Source of the DNA: Microcystis aeruginosa Ma_SC_T_19800800_S464
GTDB taxonomy: Bacteria > Cyanobacteriota > Cyanobacteriia > Cyanobacteriales > Microcystaceae
Direction: 5' to 3'
DNA: 39,134 bases
Assembly (NCBI GenBank): GCA_007095785.1
Contig: SFBL01000080.1
Coordinates: 1 to 39,134, forward strand
The notes under the pieces were generated by a model. The model was given only the letters and a program-made list of their open reading frames with translations, had not been told where the DNA came from and did no database searches. Positions 8,266 through 14,716 of the stretch are shown one piece after another. Positions within the stretch are counted from its first letter, which is position 1, and every line of letters starts with the position of its first letter. Both the position numbers and the translations under genes were made by a program.

Positions 8266-8925
8266 ATGATAGCAACTACAACGATTTCTCCTCAATTAAC
8301 CATTCCACGCCTAGAAAATGGGGACAAGCTCACTCGTCGTGAATTTGAGCGTAGATATAATGCCATGCCAAATCTGAAAAAAGCAGAACTCATTGAAGGA
8401 ATTGTTTATATTATAGCTTCTCCCCTCAGAATTAAGAACCATGGTGAACCCCATGCTGATATTATAGGTTGGCTAAGTGTGTATAAAGCCTTTACCCCCA
8501 ATCTGCAATTAGGGGATAATTGTACGGTTCGTCTTGATGCGGACAATGAACCTCAACCCGATGCACTATTAAGAATTAAAAATGGTGGACAATCAACGAT
8601 TAGTGAGGATGGTTATGTCGAAGGTGCGCCAGAGTTAATCGTCGAAATTGCAGCGAGTACCGTCTCCCTTGACTTACATCAAAAACTTAAGGTTTATCGC
8701 CGTAACCAAGTGCAAGAATATCTAGTCTGGCGAGTTGACGATGGAGAATTTGATTGGTTTAGATTAACCAATGAAGAATATATTAAACTTGAACCGAACT
8801 CAGAAGGGATAATTTGTTCTCAGATATTCCCTGGATTATGGTTAGATAGAGATGCTTTACTAGCCGGTGACTTAGCCAAGGTTTTAGAGGTTTTGCAATT
8901 GGGAATGGCAAGGATAAAAAATTAA
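8266..8925 (+). CDS. Uma2-family endonuclease-like protein
   Basis: A Uma2 (DUF820) protein of 219 residues, a family with a predicted PD-(D/E)XK nuclease fold that is greatly expanded in cyanobacteria and has no settled function. Supporting motifs are KAELIEGIVYIIASP, the PDALLRI stretch and the ELIVEIAASTVS core with the acidic catalytic-type residues. It is a close paralogue of 14028-14711 and sits behind the same partner. The start is placed at ATG 8266 by comparison with that paralogue; an AGGA lies upstream, and the earlier TTG 8245 would overlap the preceding stop. Confidence 0.88.
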   Translation: MIATTTISPQLTIPRLENGDKLTRREFERRYNAMPNLKKAELIEGIVYIIASPLRIKNHGEPHADIIGWLSVYKAFTPNLQLGDNCTVRLDADNEPQPDALLRIKNGGQSTISEDGYVEGAPELIVEIAASTVSLDLHQKLKVYRRNQVQEYLVWRVDDGEFDWFRLTNEEYIKLEPNSEGIICSQIFPGLWLDRDALLAGDLAKVLEVLQLGMARIKN

Positions 8926-9008
8926 TCTAGTTAGAGTAATCTAAATTTAACAAAAACTTCACGAAAATTCATAAAAAAACTATTGACTTGACGACCAAAG
9001 AAGGAGTA

Positions 9009-9881
9009 ATGAAAACTGATAAAATCTTTTATACCTTATTTCAAGTCTTTCCCGAACTTCTCTTTCAACTGCTAGGAGAATCTCCCAATCTGGCGCAAAA
9101 TTATCAATTTAAATCAGTCGAAATCAAAGAATTAGCTTTCCGACTCGATGGGGTATTTATTCCCGATGCAGACCACCCGGATTATCCGCTTTACTTTGTC
9201 GAAGTTCAATTTCAAAAAGACGAGGATTTTTATTGGCGATTTATGACTCAGATCTTCCTCTATCTCAAGCAGTATAAGCCGGAACGCGCCTGCTGTCCCG
9301 TGATTCTGTGGGGAAAGCGCCGCTTGGACATTGGGTTTCCCATCGCTTACCAAAATTTGCTAAACTTAGAGCGGATACAACGAATATATCTCGATGAAAT
9401 CGAGGCTGAATCTCCTCCCTCTCTGGGGATAAGTATCCTCCAGTTTATCGTCATCAGTGGGAAAAAAGCACCCGAACAGGTTCAATCCTTGATTGAGCAA
9501 ACCCGCCAACAGATTATTGACCCTAACACTCAACGAAATGTTATCGAGTTAATCGAGAAGATTATTATCTACAAATTTCCGCAGAAAAGCCGCCAGGAGT
9601 TAGAAGCTATGTTTAATCTCACGGAATGGAAACAAACCAAGTTTTATCAAGAAGCTAAGGAAGAGGGGAAACTTGAAGGAAAACTTGAAGGGAAACTTGA
9701 AGGAAAACTTGAAGGGAAACTTGAAGGGAAACTTGAAGGAAAACTTGAAGGAAAACTTGAAGGGAAATTAGAAACAATTCCTCTTCTGGTTAGGTTGGGA
9801 CTTAATGAAGAACAAATTGCACGGGAATTAAATCTAAGAGTTGAGATTGTTCATCAATTTATTACCAATCAGAACAATTAA
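9009..9881 (+). CDS. Rpn/DUF2887-type PD-(D/E)XK nuclease family protein with GKLE repeat
   Basis: Resembles the cyanobacterial DUF2887/Rpn group (recombination-promoting nuclease or putative transposase, PD-(D/E)XK fold). The N-terminus MKTDKIFYTLFQVFPELLFQLLG, the FRLDGVFIPD acidic motif and the YFVEVQFQ E-x-Q motif fit the nuclease core; the second domain (about 150-215) is helical. Nine tandem GKLE tetrapeptides near residues 220-255 are encoded by a 12-bp DNA repeat, followed by a short helix-turn-helix-like tail (LNEEQIARELNLRVEIV). AAGGAG lies only two bases before ATG 9009, so the upstream TTG 8988 remains possible. Its role in this strain is unknown. Confidence 0.85.
   Translation: MKTDKIFYTLFQVFPELLFQLLGESPNLAQNYQFKSVEIKELAFRLDGVFIPDADHPDYPLYFVEVQFQKDEDFYWRFMTQIFLYLKQYKPERACCPVILWGKRRLDIGFPIAYQNLLNLERIQRIYLDEIEAESPPSLGISILQFIVISGKKAPEQVQSLIEQTRQQIIDPNTQRNVIELIEKIIIYKFPQKSRQELEAMFNLTEWKQTKFYQEAKEEGKLEGKLEGKLEGKLEGKLEGKLEGKLEGKLEGKLETIPLLVRLGLNEEQIARELNLRVEIVHQFITNQNN
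9666..9773 (+). repeat. Nine 12-bp repeats encoding GKLE
   Basis: Nine in-frame 12-bp units of the form GGRAAACTTGAA (last unit TTA for CTT). Units differ only at synonymous positions. Copy-number change would keep the reading frame and alter only the length of a charged helix. Confidence 0.92.
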
Positions 9882-9982
9882 AACTTTTAAGAGATTGCTT
9901 CGGGGGGTGAAGAAGCAGGGGAGAGGGGGAGCAGGGGAGTACAGGTTGTTGCTCTCATAGTAGGTTGATTCATGAATCAACC

Positions 9983-10095
9983 GGCGTTGCTGATTTGAGA
10001 TATGAATCTTCTTTTGTGGGATTTTTAAAACCTAGACCCAAACTAACTTTTGGATGGGTACAAGGTTGTCATTCATACCTTGATTCAGCAGCGCC
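9983..10095. mobile_element. MITE-like element with imperfect 25-bp terminal inverted repeats
   Basis: Ends GGCGTTGCTGATTTGAGATA (left, 9983) and the reverse complement of ATTCATACCTTGATTCAGCA...(right, ending 10095) match at 20 of 25 positions. The 113-bp body has no credible gene. A nested GATTCATGAATC palindrome lies just outside the left end. It sits 95 bases upstream of the cyanobactin precursor gene. Assignment as a MITE rests only on structure. Confidence 0.6.
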
Positions 10096-10127
10096 CTCTT
10101 TCTTAACAAAAATTGACCTAGAAACTG

Positions 10128-10156
10128 TTGACTTGGATTGGCAGTTTTGCCATACC
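10128..10156 (+). promoter_or_regulatory. Weak candidate promoter for the precursor gene
   Basis: TTGACT (10128-10133) is followed after 17 bases by CATACC, which matches only half of TATAAT. It is the best placed -35/-10 pair I see between the MITE and the precursor start. Position supports it more than sequence does. Confidence 0.3.
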
Positions 10157-10189
10157 GTGAAAAACCAACTGATTGGAGGATTTTACCCC

Positions 10190-10339
10190 ATGAAAACCAA
10201 GAAACTGACACCCCGTAACTCTGCTCCTGTCCAACGGGAAAATGCCGCTACCGTCTCTCGCGATGGCAATGCGATCGCAGCGATCAAGAGCGCAGTTGCT
10301 TTTTATGCGTTTCCTTTTGCGGGAGACGACGCAGAGTAA
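10190..10339 (+). CDS. patE: Cyanobactin precursor peptide (PatE/AcyE/PirE type)
   Basis: A 49-residue RiPP precursor. The leader begins MKTKKLTPRNSAPVQRE, basic and with the LTP...APVQR pattern of anacyclamide/piricyclamide-type precursors as I recall them. The C-terminus is FAGDDAE, the tail recognised and removed by PatG-type macrocyclases in that subgroup. The residue before the tail is Pro42, the usual last core residue when no heterocycle is made. The core therefore ends ...AVAFYAFP; its first residue cannot be read from sequence (5-9 residues is plausible). GGAGGA at about 10175-10180 is correctly placed before ATG 10190. The frame is open further upstream to 9965, but that part crosses the MITE and has no good start. 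No Cys, Ser or Thr lies in the likely core apart from Ser34 at its edge, consistent with the missing heterocyclase. A prenyltransferase gene lies 1.7 kb downstream. Confidence 0.88.
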   Translation: MKTKKLTPRNSAPVQRENAATVSRDGNAIAAIKSAVAFYAFPFAGDDAE

Positions 10340-10498
10340 TGCTCCCGATTCGAGCATCGAACTTCAAATCATGTCAAAAGTCTTTTTCTGCTTGCCAGGG
10401 TGCGCGGTTTGCCCCAACGAATTGACGTACAACCCTTGTTAATTCAGGGCTTTCTGTTACCTGGCACGCGGGAGAAGCAGGGGAGTAGGGGAGAGATC
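10340..10498. other. Gap between precursor and toxin genes
   Basis: No gene recognised. The first bases (GTAATGCTCCCGAT, 10336-10349) and the last (CGCGGGAGAAGCAGGGGAG, about 10468-10486) recur together in compact form at 11218-11265. A 23-codon open frame at 10371 with four Cys (MSKVFFCLPGC...) has no ribosome-binding site and is not called. Confidence 0.6.
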
Positions 10499-10924
10499 TT
10501 AAGGCAAAAGTGTGAAAGCAGAGCAGTGTGCTGGTTGGTAGATGCTAAAGTCGCGATGATCTAGGGTTAGAATGGTGTCGAGTCTGTAGCGTTCGGCGAT
10601 CGCCATTACCGAAGCGTCCACAAAATCGATGCGGCTATCTTGATACTGACGGAGAATAGCAGCAGTTCGGGCAATATCTTCAGGGATTAAGCCAATAACT
10701 TTAAAGCGGCTAATCGGTAGTGACTCCAGGAATTTGAGCAACTGAACCGTACCAGCATCTCGATCAATGAGATAGGCTACTTCGGCCAGTACTGTTTGTG
10801 GTAGATAGATGTGGCGTTGTTGAGCATATACGGCTTTTACGGCGGTATGCTGTTTATCTCTTTGGTTGGCAAGCGCAACGACAAATCCGGTATCAGTAAC
10901 GGTGGTCATGGCTTGGTTGTCCAT
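10499..10924 (-). CDS. vapC: PIN-domain toxin, VapC type
   Basis: A PIN-domain ribonuclease-like toxin. The acidic residues expected for metal binding are visible: the N-terminal TDTGFVVAL Asp, a Glu in VLAEVAYL, and the paired Asp in DFVDASVMAIAE and TLDHRDF. The length (141 residues; about 136 if ATG at codon 6, MTTVTDTGF, is used) is normal for VapC. Its start overlaps the end of the upstream small gene by 19 bases, the usual antitoxin-toxin layout. It lies opposite in strand to the cyanobactin genes and separates precursor from prenyltransferase. Confidence 0.88.
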   Translation of the reverse strand: MDNQAMTTVTDTGFVVALANQRDKQHTAVKAVYAQQRHIYLPQTVLAEVAYLIDRDAGTVQLLKFLESLPISRFKVIGLIPEDIARTAAILRQYQDSRIDFVDASVMAIAERYRLDTILTLDHRDFSIYQPAHCSAFTLLP

Positions 10925-11172
10925 CCCGATTTGGGTCGTATTTCTGCTGCGAGGATGTCTTCAGCGTTGGTAGCTAGATCCGGTGAACCGGAGTAGAGTC
11001 CAACAATGGGGTCTTCATTGACGCTTAAGGGTTCTTGTTGTTGAAGCTGAATGTATTGCCGAATTGCTTCATCCAACAAGGCCTCTAAGGGTTTATTTTG
11101 CTGGTCGGCAAGGGTTAGCAGTTTGGCTAGGGTATCTGGGTTAGGTTTCCAGTTAAGAGTAATGTCTAGCAT
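10906..11172 (-). CDS. Probable antitoxin partner of the PIN toxin
   Basis: An 88-residue protein immediately upstream of and overlapping the VapC-type gene. The N-terminal half (LDITLNWKPNPDTLAKLLTLADQQNKPLEALLDEAIRQYIQ) looks like a short strand followed by helices, as in ribbon-helix-helix antitoxins; the C-terminal half is polar and could wrap the toxin. I infer the role from overlap and layout, not from a certain family match. Confidence 0.75.
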   Translation of the reverse strand: MLDITLNWKPNPDTLAKLLTLADQQNKPLEALLDEAIRQYIQLQQQEPLSVNEDPIVGLYSGSPDLATNAEDILAAEIRPKSGWTTKP

Positions 11173-11195
11173 GGTGGCGTTGCATCCTTAAATTT

Positions 11196-11265
11196 ATTGG
11201 AGGATTTTCCACGCGAAGTAATGCTCCCGATCCTAGCACGAACTCGCGGGAGAAGCAGGGGAGCA
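11196..11265 (+). other. Possible relic of a second precursor locus
   Basis: TTGGAGGATTTT (about 11198-11209) equals the ribosome-binding stretch of the precursor gene at 10173-10184. A few bases later AGTAATGCTCCCGAT and CGCGGGAGAAGCAGGGGAG equal the sequences just after the precursor gene. What is missing is the coding part. This could be a precursor copy whose coding region was deleted, or simply shared repeats. Confidence 0.4.
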
Positions 11266-11329
11266 GGGGAGAGGTTGGGTTTTTCCCCACTTGCCTTTTT
11301 CCTTCGCTCAAGAGTGCTAGAAGACTTGG

Positions 11330-11981
11330 CCGAGGAGAGATGAACCCCTGCCAACAGCTTACTACCCCAGTGGCAACGGGTTGGGGTTGTCTTCTCCTTC
11401 GGTTTGTACCTCTGACAGAAGCCTTTATACTTTCTGGCACAGTCTTCTAAGCTGTCACCAAGTTTTAAGAAAGCAGGATGCCATTGAGTTAAGCCGTCAT
11501 CAGTTAAGCGTTCATAACTGCCGTAATTACTGAAATCATAGAAGAACCCAGAACGCATTTTGGCTGCTTTTGGATTCCCGTGGATGTAGCGCAAGGTATT
11601 TAAAGCCCTGTCTGTATCAGAAGGCGGAAAGCCATCGCAGAAATAGCGCTTTTCCCAAAAGTGTCCTGTGCGATCCCCCCTAGCCCCCCTTGATAAGGGG
11701 GGAAGCCGAAGGCGGGGGGATCACATCGCGGTGTACCAATTAAGAAAGTGCATAATTTTCGGTAAATCTTGCGGTTGAGCAGGTTCAATCAGATAATGAA
11801 CATGGTTAGACATAATACATAAAGCATAGAGCTTAAACTTGTATTTGCTCAAAGCCTTGTTGATGGCATAAAGAAACACCTCCCGACACTCTCGCTTTGA
11901 TAGTTTAAACTCACGATTATTACAGCGTGTGGTGACGTGGTAGGAATAACCAGCTTGTAAATTTCGAGATTTTCTTGACAT
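11330..11981 (-). pseudogene. REP-associated IS200-like transposase (RAYT), split by a REP element
   Basis: Reading leftward from ATG 11981 (MSRKSRNLQAGYSYHVTTRC), the gene encodes the Y1 transposase core with HUH motif SNHVHYLIEP, then stops right after NWYTAM where a 51-bp REP-like palindrome intervenes. Beyond it the protein resumes (TGHFWEKRYFCDGFPPSDTDRALNTLRYIHGNPKAAKM...) and runs to about 11330 (HWGSKLLAG). Removing the palindrome would restore one typical RAYT. An AAAGGA precedes the start. It diverges from the prenyltransferase gene, 27 bases apart, and may have displaced that gene's promoter. Confidence 0.85.
11672..11722. repeat. REP-like nested palindrome inside the transposase gene
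   Basis: Outer arms GATCCCCCC / GGGGGGATC enclose an inner CCCCCCTTGATAAGGGGGG hairpin and the spacer AAGCCGAAGGC. It is homologous to 2004-2052. It interrupts the RAYT reading frame exactly after the NWYTAM codons. Confidence 0.88.
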
Positions 11982-12008
11982 AATTTTTTCCTTTAACATC
12001 TTGAAATC

Positions 12009-12905
12009 ATGATAGTTGCCGAGATTCAAAAAAACTCCCTCAAAGAGCAAAGAATACAATTTATCCGTAATCATCAACAAGCTTTTGATGTTGAGCCGAT
12101 TTATCCTCTGCGGCTATTTGAAGATTTTGTTATGGAAGTTGAAGGCGATTGTAATATTGAAGCCTCCTGTAAGATAGAATTAGATAAACTCATTGCCTCA
12201 CGGTTTATGCTCTTTTTTAAAGATCAGTCCCAAGAATGGCAAAAATGTCTAGCTCAATCTTTAGCTTTTTTTCAGCAAGTTGAAAACCGAGTTGGTGTTC
12301 AATTAGATTATTCCTTATTACAGAAATTTTTAGGACATAACTTTGACTTTAGCAAACTAGAAGTTCTCAGTGCTGGACTTGATTTAAGAACTAATTTAGC
12401 TGATTCTAGTTTAAAAATACACATTAGAATTAAAGATTATCCTGAAAAGCTACAAACTGCTTTCGTTTTAAGTGATGGTGCTGCTGACAGTGATTATTTA
12501 AGTGAATTTGTTGAGTTAATTGGTTTTGATTTTTACTTTAATGGTAAAAGTGAAATCGAAATTTATGCCGAACTTCAAGAAGATGATTTTTTCAGACCAG
12601 AAACCATCAATTTAGTCTGGCGACATTTTCCTGATTCAGTCTTAAACCCTCTCCAAGGATCAAGTTTGTTTTTCACGGGTTTATCAAAAGCAAATAATAA
12701 CGCAGTGCTTTACTATCATCTCAAAGATCGTCAAGGTTTAACCAATTATTTTAAGATTAATGATACAGCCCAAAGAGTTCACAGCTTTTATCAACATCAA
12801 GATATTTTACCTAATATGTGGGTAGGTACTACTCAAAAAGAATTAGAAAAAACGAGAATTGAGAATATTCGGCTTTATTATTACAAATTCTTTAAGATGG
12901 AGTAA
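12009..12905 (+). CDS. patF: Cyanobactin peptide prenyltransferase (PatF/PagF/LynF family)
   Basis: Family members transfer dimethylallyl or geranyl groups from the diphosphate to Tyr, Ser, Thr, Trp or peptide termini of cyanobactins, using an ABBA barrel. The 298-residue product has the usual length and is recognisably similar across its whole length to PagF/TruF/PatF-type enzymes, with landmarks LKEQRIQFIRNHQQAFDVEP, LSAGLDLRTNLADSSLKIH, LIGFDFYFNGKSEIEIYAE, SSLFFTGLSKANN and RVHSFYQHQDILP. Some family members (original PatF) appear inactive, so activity is not certain. It lies downstream of the precursor gene on the same strand, now separated by a toxin-antitoxin pair and a transposase relic. 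The single core Tyr of the precursor is a plausible target. Confidence 0.94.
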   Translation: MIVAEIQKNSLKEQRIQFIRNHQQAFDVEPIYPLRLFEDFVMEVEGDCNIEASCKIELDKLIASRFMLFFKDQSQEWQKCLAQSLAFFQQVENRVGVQLDYSLLQKFLGHNFDFSKLEVLSAGLDLRTNLADSSLKIHIRIKDYPEKLQTAFVLSDGAADSDYLSEFVELIGFDFYFNGKSEIEIYAELQEDDFFRPETINLVWRHFPDSVLNPLQGSSLFFTGLSKANNNAVLYYHLKDRQGLTNYFKINDTAQRVHSFYQHQDILPNMWVGTTQKELEKTRIENIRLYYYKFFKME

Positions 12906-12910
12906 ATTTT

Positions 12911-13375
12911 ATGTTGATGATAGAAATGAATGACTTAAAACAACTCTATGACGTTGATGATGATCAATGGCTGGAACAAACTATTAACTTACTGAAAAAT
13001 CATCAATTCCAACAGCTAGATTTAGATAATTTAATTGAGGAGTTAGAGTATTTGGGTAGAGAGAAGAAAAATGCTGTCGCTAGTCTGTTAGAGCAAATTA
13101 TTCGTCATTTGCTGTTACTGCAATATTGGACAACTGAAGCCGAATATAATGCTGTTCACCGGCAAGAAGAAATCTATAACTTTCGTACTCAACTGAGACG
13201 AACAATCACGACTAATCTCCGCAAGTATTTAAAAGATGAATTAACCTCTATCTATCAAGATGCGCTAGGTTTTGTTAAAATTAAAACAACTAATTTAGTA
13301 ACTTTTCCTACTGAATGCCCCTACTCCCAAGAACAATTACTTGATCGTTCTTGGTTGCCCAATCAAACCCATTAA
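12911..13375 (+). CDS. DUF29 family protein
   Basis: A 154-residue helical protein with the DUF29 pattern: YDVDDDQWLEQTINLLKN, DLDNLIEELEYLGREKKNAVASLLEQIIRHLLLLQYW, and the late TFPTECPYSQEQLLD. DUF29 proteins are abundant in cyanobacteria and have no established function. ATG 12911 lies five bases after the prenyltransferase stop, so it is probably cotranscribed; ATG 12926 (MNDLKQLY) is an alternative start that fits family members better. It is not a known part of cyanobactin clusters, so I regard it as a later insertion. Confidence 0.88.
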   Translation: MLMIEMNDLKQLYDVDDDQWLEQTINLLKNHQFQQLDLDNLIEELEYLGREKKNAVASLLEQIIRHLLLLQYWTTEAEYNAVHRQEEIYNFRTQLRRTITTNLRKYLKDELTSIYQDALGFVKIKTTNLVTFPTECPYSQEQLLDRSWLPNQTH

Positions 13376-13430
13376 CTGACAATCAATCTAAAACAAGAAC
13401 TAAAAATATTGACTTTAAAAATAAAGTATA

Positions 13431-14009
13431 ATGATTACCACCGAACCTATTATCTTAAACCTGAAAACCACCAATTTAAGTGACGAACAGTTTTATCAAC
13501 TGTGCTGTGCTAATGACGATTGGCGACTCGAACAAACTGCCGAAGGAGAATTAATCATTATGCCTCCCATCGGAGCCATTAGTGGCAATCGAGAATCAGA
13601 ATTAAATGCTGATTTAGTGATTTGGAATCGGCAAACTCAACTCGGTAAAGTTTTTAGTTCTTCTACTATCTTTACCTTGCCCAATGGCGCGAAACGTTCT
13701 CCTGATGTTGCTTGGATTGCCAATGAACGCTGGCACGCTTTACCCATAGAAGAACAAGAAAAATTTGCCAGAATTTGCCCAGATTTTGTGATAGAATTGC
13801 GATCACGTACCGACCCCTTAAAATATCTACAAGAAAAAATGCAAGAATATCGAGAAAATGGTGTAAAATTAGGGTGGCTAATTGATCCTGCCAACCAAAG
13901 GTTAGAAATCTATCGCCCCAATCAATCTGTAGAAATTATTGAATTACCAGCAACATTATCAGGAGAAGAAATTTTACCTGGATTCACCTTAAAATTACCA
14001 ATGTATTGA
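13431..14009 (+). CDS. Uma2-family endonuclease-like protein
   Basis: An intact Uma2 (DUF820) protein of 192 residues: LSDEQFYQLCCANDDWRLEQTAEGELIIMPP at the N-terminus, SPDVAWI in the middle and CPDFVIELRSRTDPL with KLGWLIDP near the end. The predicted fold is PD-(D/E)XK nuclease; the biological role is unknown. It is the parent-like version of the truncated copy at 7827-8248. It stands 18 bases before another Uma2 gene, and both lie between the cyanobactin prenyltransferase and protease genes. Confidence 0.9.
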   Translation: MITTEPIILNLKTTNLSDEQFYQLCCANDDWRLEQTAEGELIIMPPIGAISGNRESELNADLVIWNRQTQLGKVFSSSTIFTLPNGAKRSPDVAWIANERWHALPIEEQEKFARICPDFVIELRSRTDPLKYLQEKMQEYRENGVKLGWLIDPANQRLEIYRPNQSVEIIELPATLSGEEILPGFTLKLPMY

Positions 14010-14027
14010 CAAGTAGGAAATACTAAT

Positions 14028-14711
14028 ATGATAGCCACTGTAGCAAAATCTCCTCAAGCAATTCCACTATTAGAAAATGGCGACAACCTCACTCGTTGTG
14101 AATTTGAGCGTAGATATAATGCTATGCCAAATCTGAAAAAAGCCGAACTCATTGAAGGAATTGTTCATCTGATGGCTTCTCCCTTAAGAATTACTAATCA
14201 TGGCAACCCTCACGCTCGTATTATCACTTGGTTAGGTAACTATTGGTCAAGTACGCCAGGAATTGAATTAGGCGACAATTGTACCGTGCGCCTTGATGCT
14301 GATAATGAACCTCAACCCGATGCACTGCTGAGAATTAAAAATGGTGGACAATCAACTATTAGTGAGGATGGCTATGTCGAAGGTGCGCCAGAATTAATCG
14401 TGGAAATTGCTGCTAGTACCGTCTCCCTTGACTTGCATCAAAAGCTTGAGGTTTATCGCTGCCATCAAGTGCAAGAATATTTAGTCTGGCGAGTATTGGA
14501 TGAAGAATTTGATTGGTTTGTCTTAAATGACGAAAAATATGTTACACTTGAACCTAATGCAGAAGGAATATTATGTTCTCAAATATTTCCTGGATTATGG
14601 TTAGGTAGAGATGCTTTATTAGCGGGTAATTTAGCCAGGGTTTTAGAAGTTGTACAATTGGGAATAGCTACAATCCAACATAAATCTTTTGTCAAAAAAA
14701 TATCAGAATAA
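14028..14711 (+). CDS. Uma2-family endonuclease-like protein
   Basis: A 227-residue Uma2 protein, close paralogue of 8266-8925 (shared NAMPNLKKAELIEGIV, GDNCTVRLDADNEPQPDALL, ELIVEIAASTVSLDLHQKL). The C-terminus differs from the paralogue in the last residues (IQHKSFVKKISE). It ends five bases before the PatA-type protease start, so the protease is probably read from the same transcript. No role in cyanobactin biosynthesis is known for this family. Confidence 0.9.
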   Translation: MIATVAKSPQAIPLLENGDNLTRCEFERRYNAMPNLKKAELIEGIVHLMASPLRITNHGNPHARIITWLGNYWSSTPGIELGDNCTVRLDADNEPQPDALLRIKNGGQSTISEDGYVEGAPELIVEIAASTVSLDLHQKLEVYRCHQVQEYLVWRVLDEEFDWFVLNDEKYVTLEPNAEGILCSQIFPGLWLGRDALLAGNLARVLEVVQLGIATIQHKSFVKKISE

Positions 14712-14716
14712 GAATT

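Noticed and set aside
9965-10189. In-frame upstream extension of the precursor gene
   Set aside because: It crosses the MITE, lacks a good start signal, and precursors of this family are about 50 residues.
10371-10442. 23-codon Cys-rich frame (MSKVFFCLPGCAVC...) after the precursor
   Set aside because: No ribosome-binding site, no leader, no recognition tail; likely chance.
11166-11330. Extension of the transposase C-terminus toward the antitoxin gene
   Set aside because: The last part (after about LLAGV) does not resemble transposase and runs through repeat sequence.
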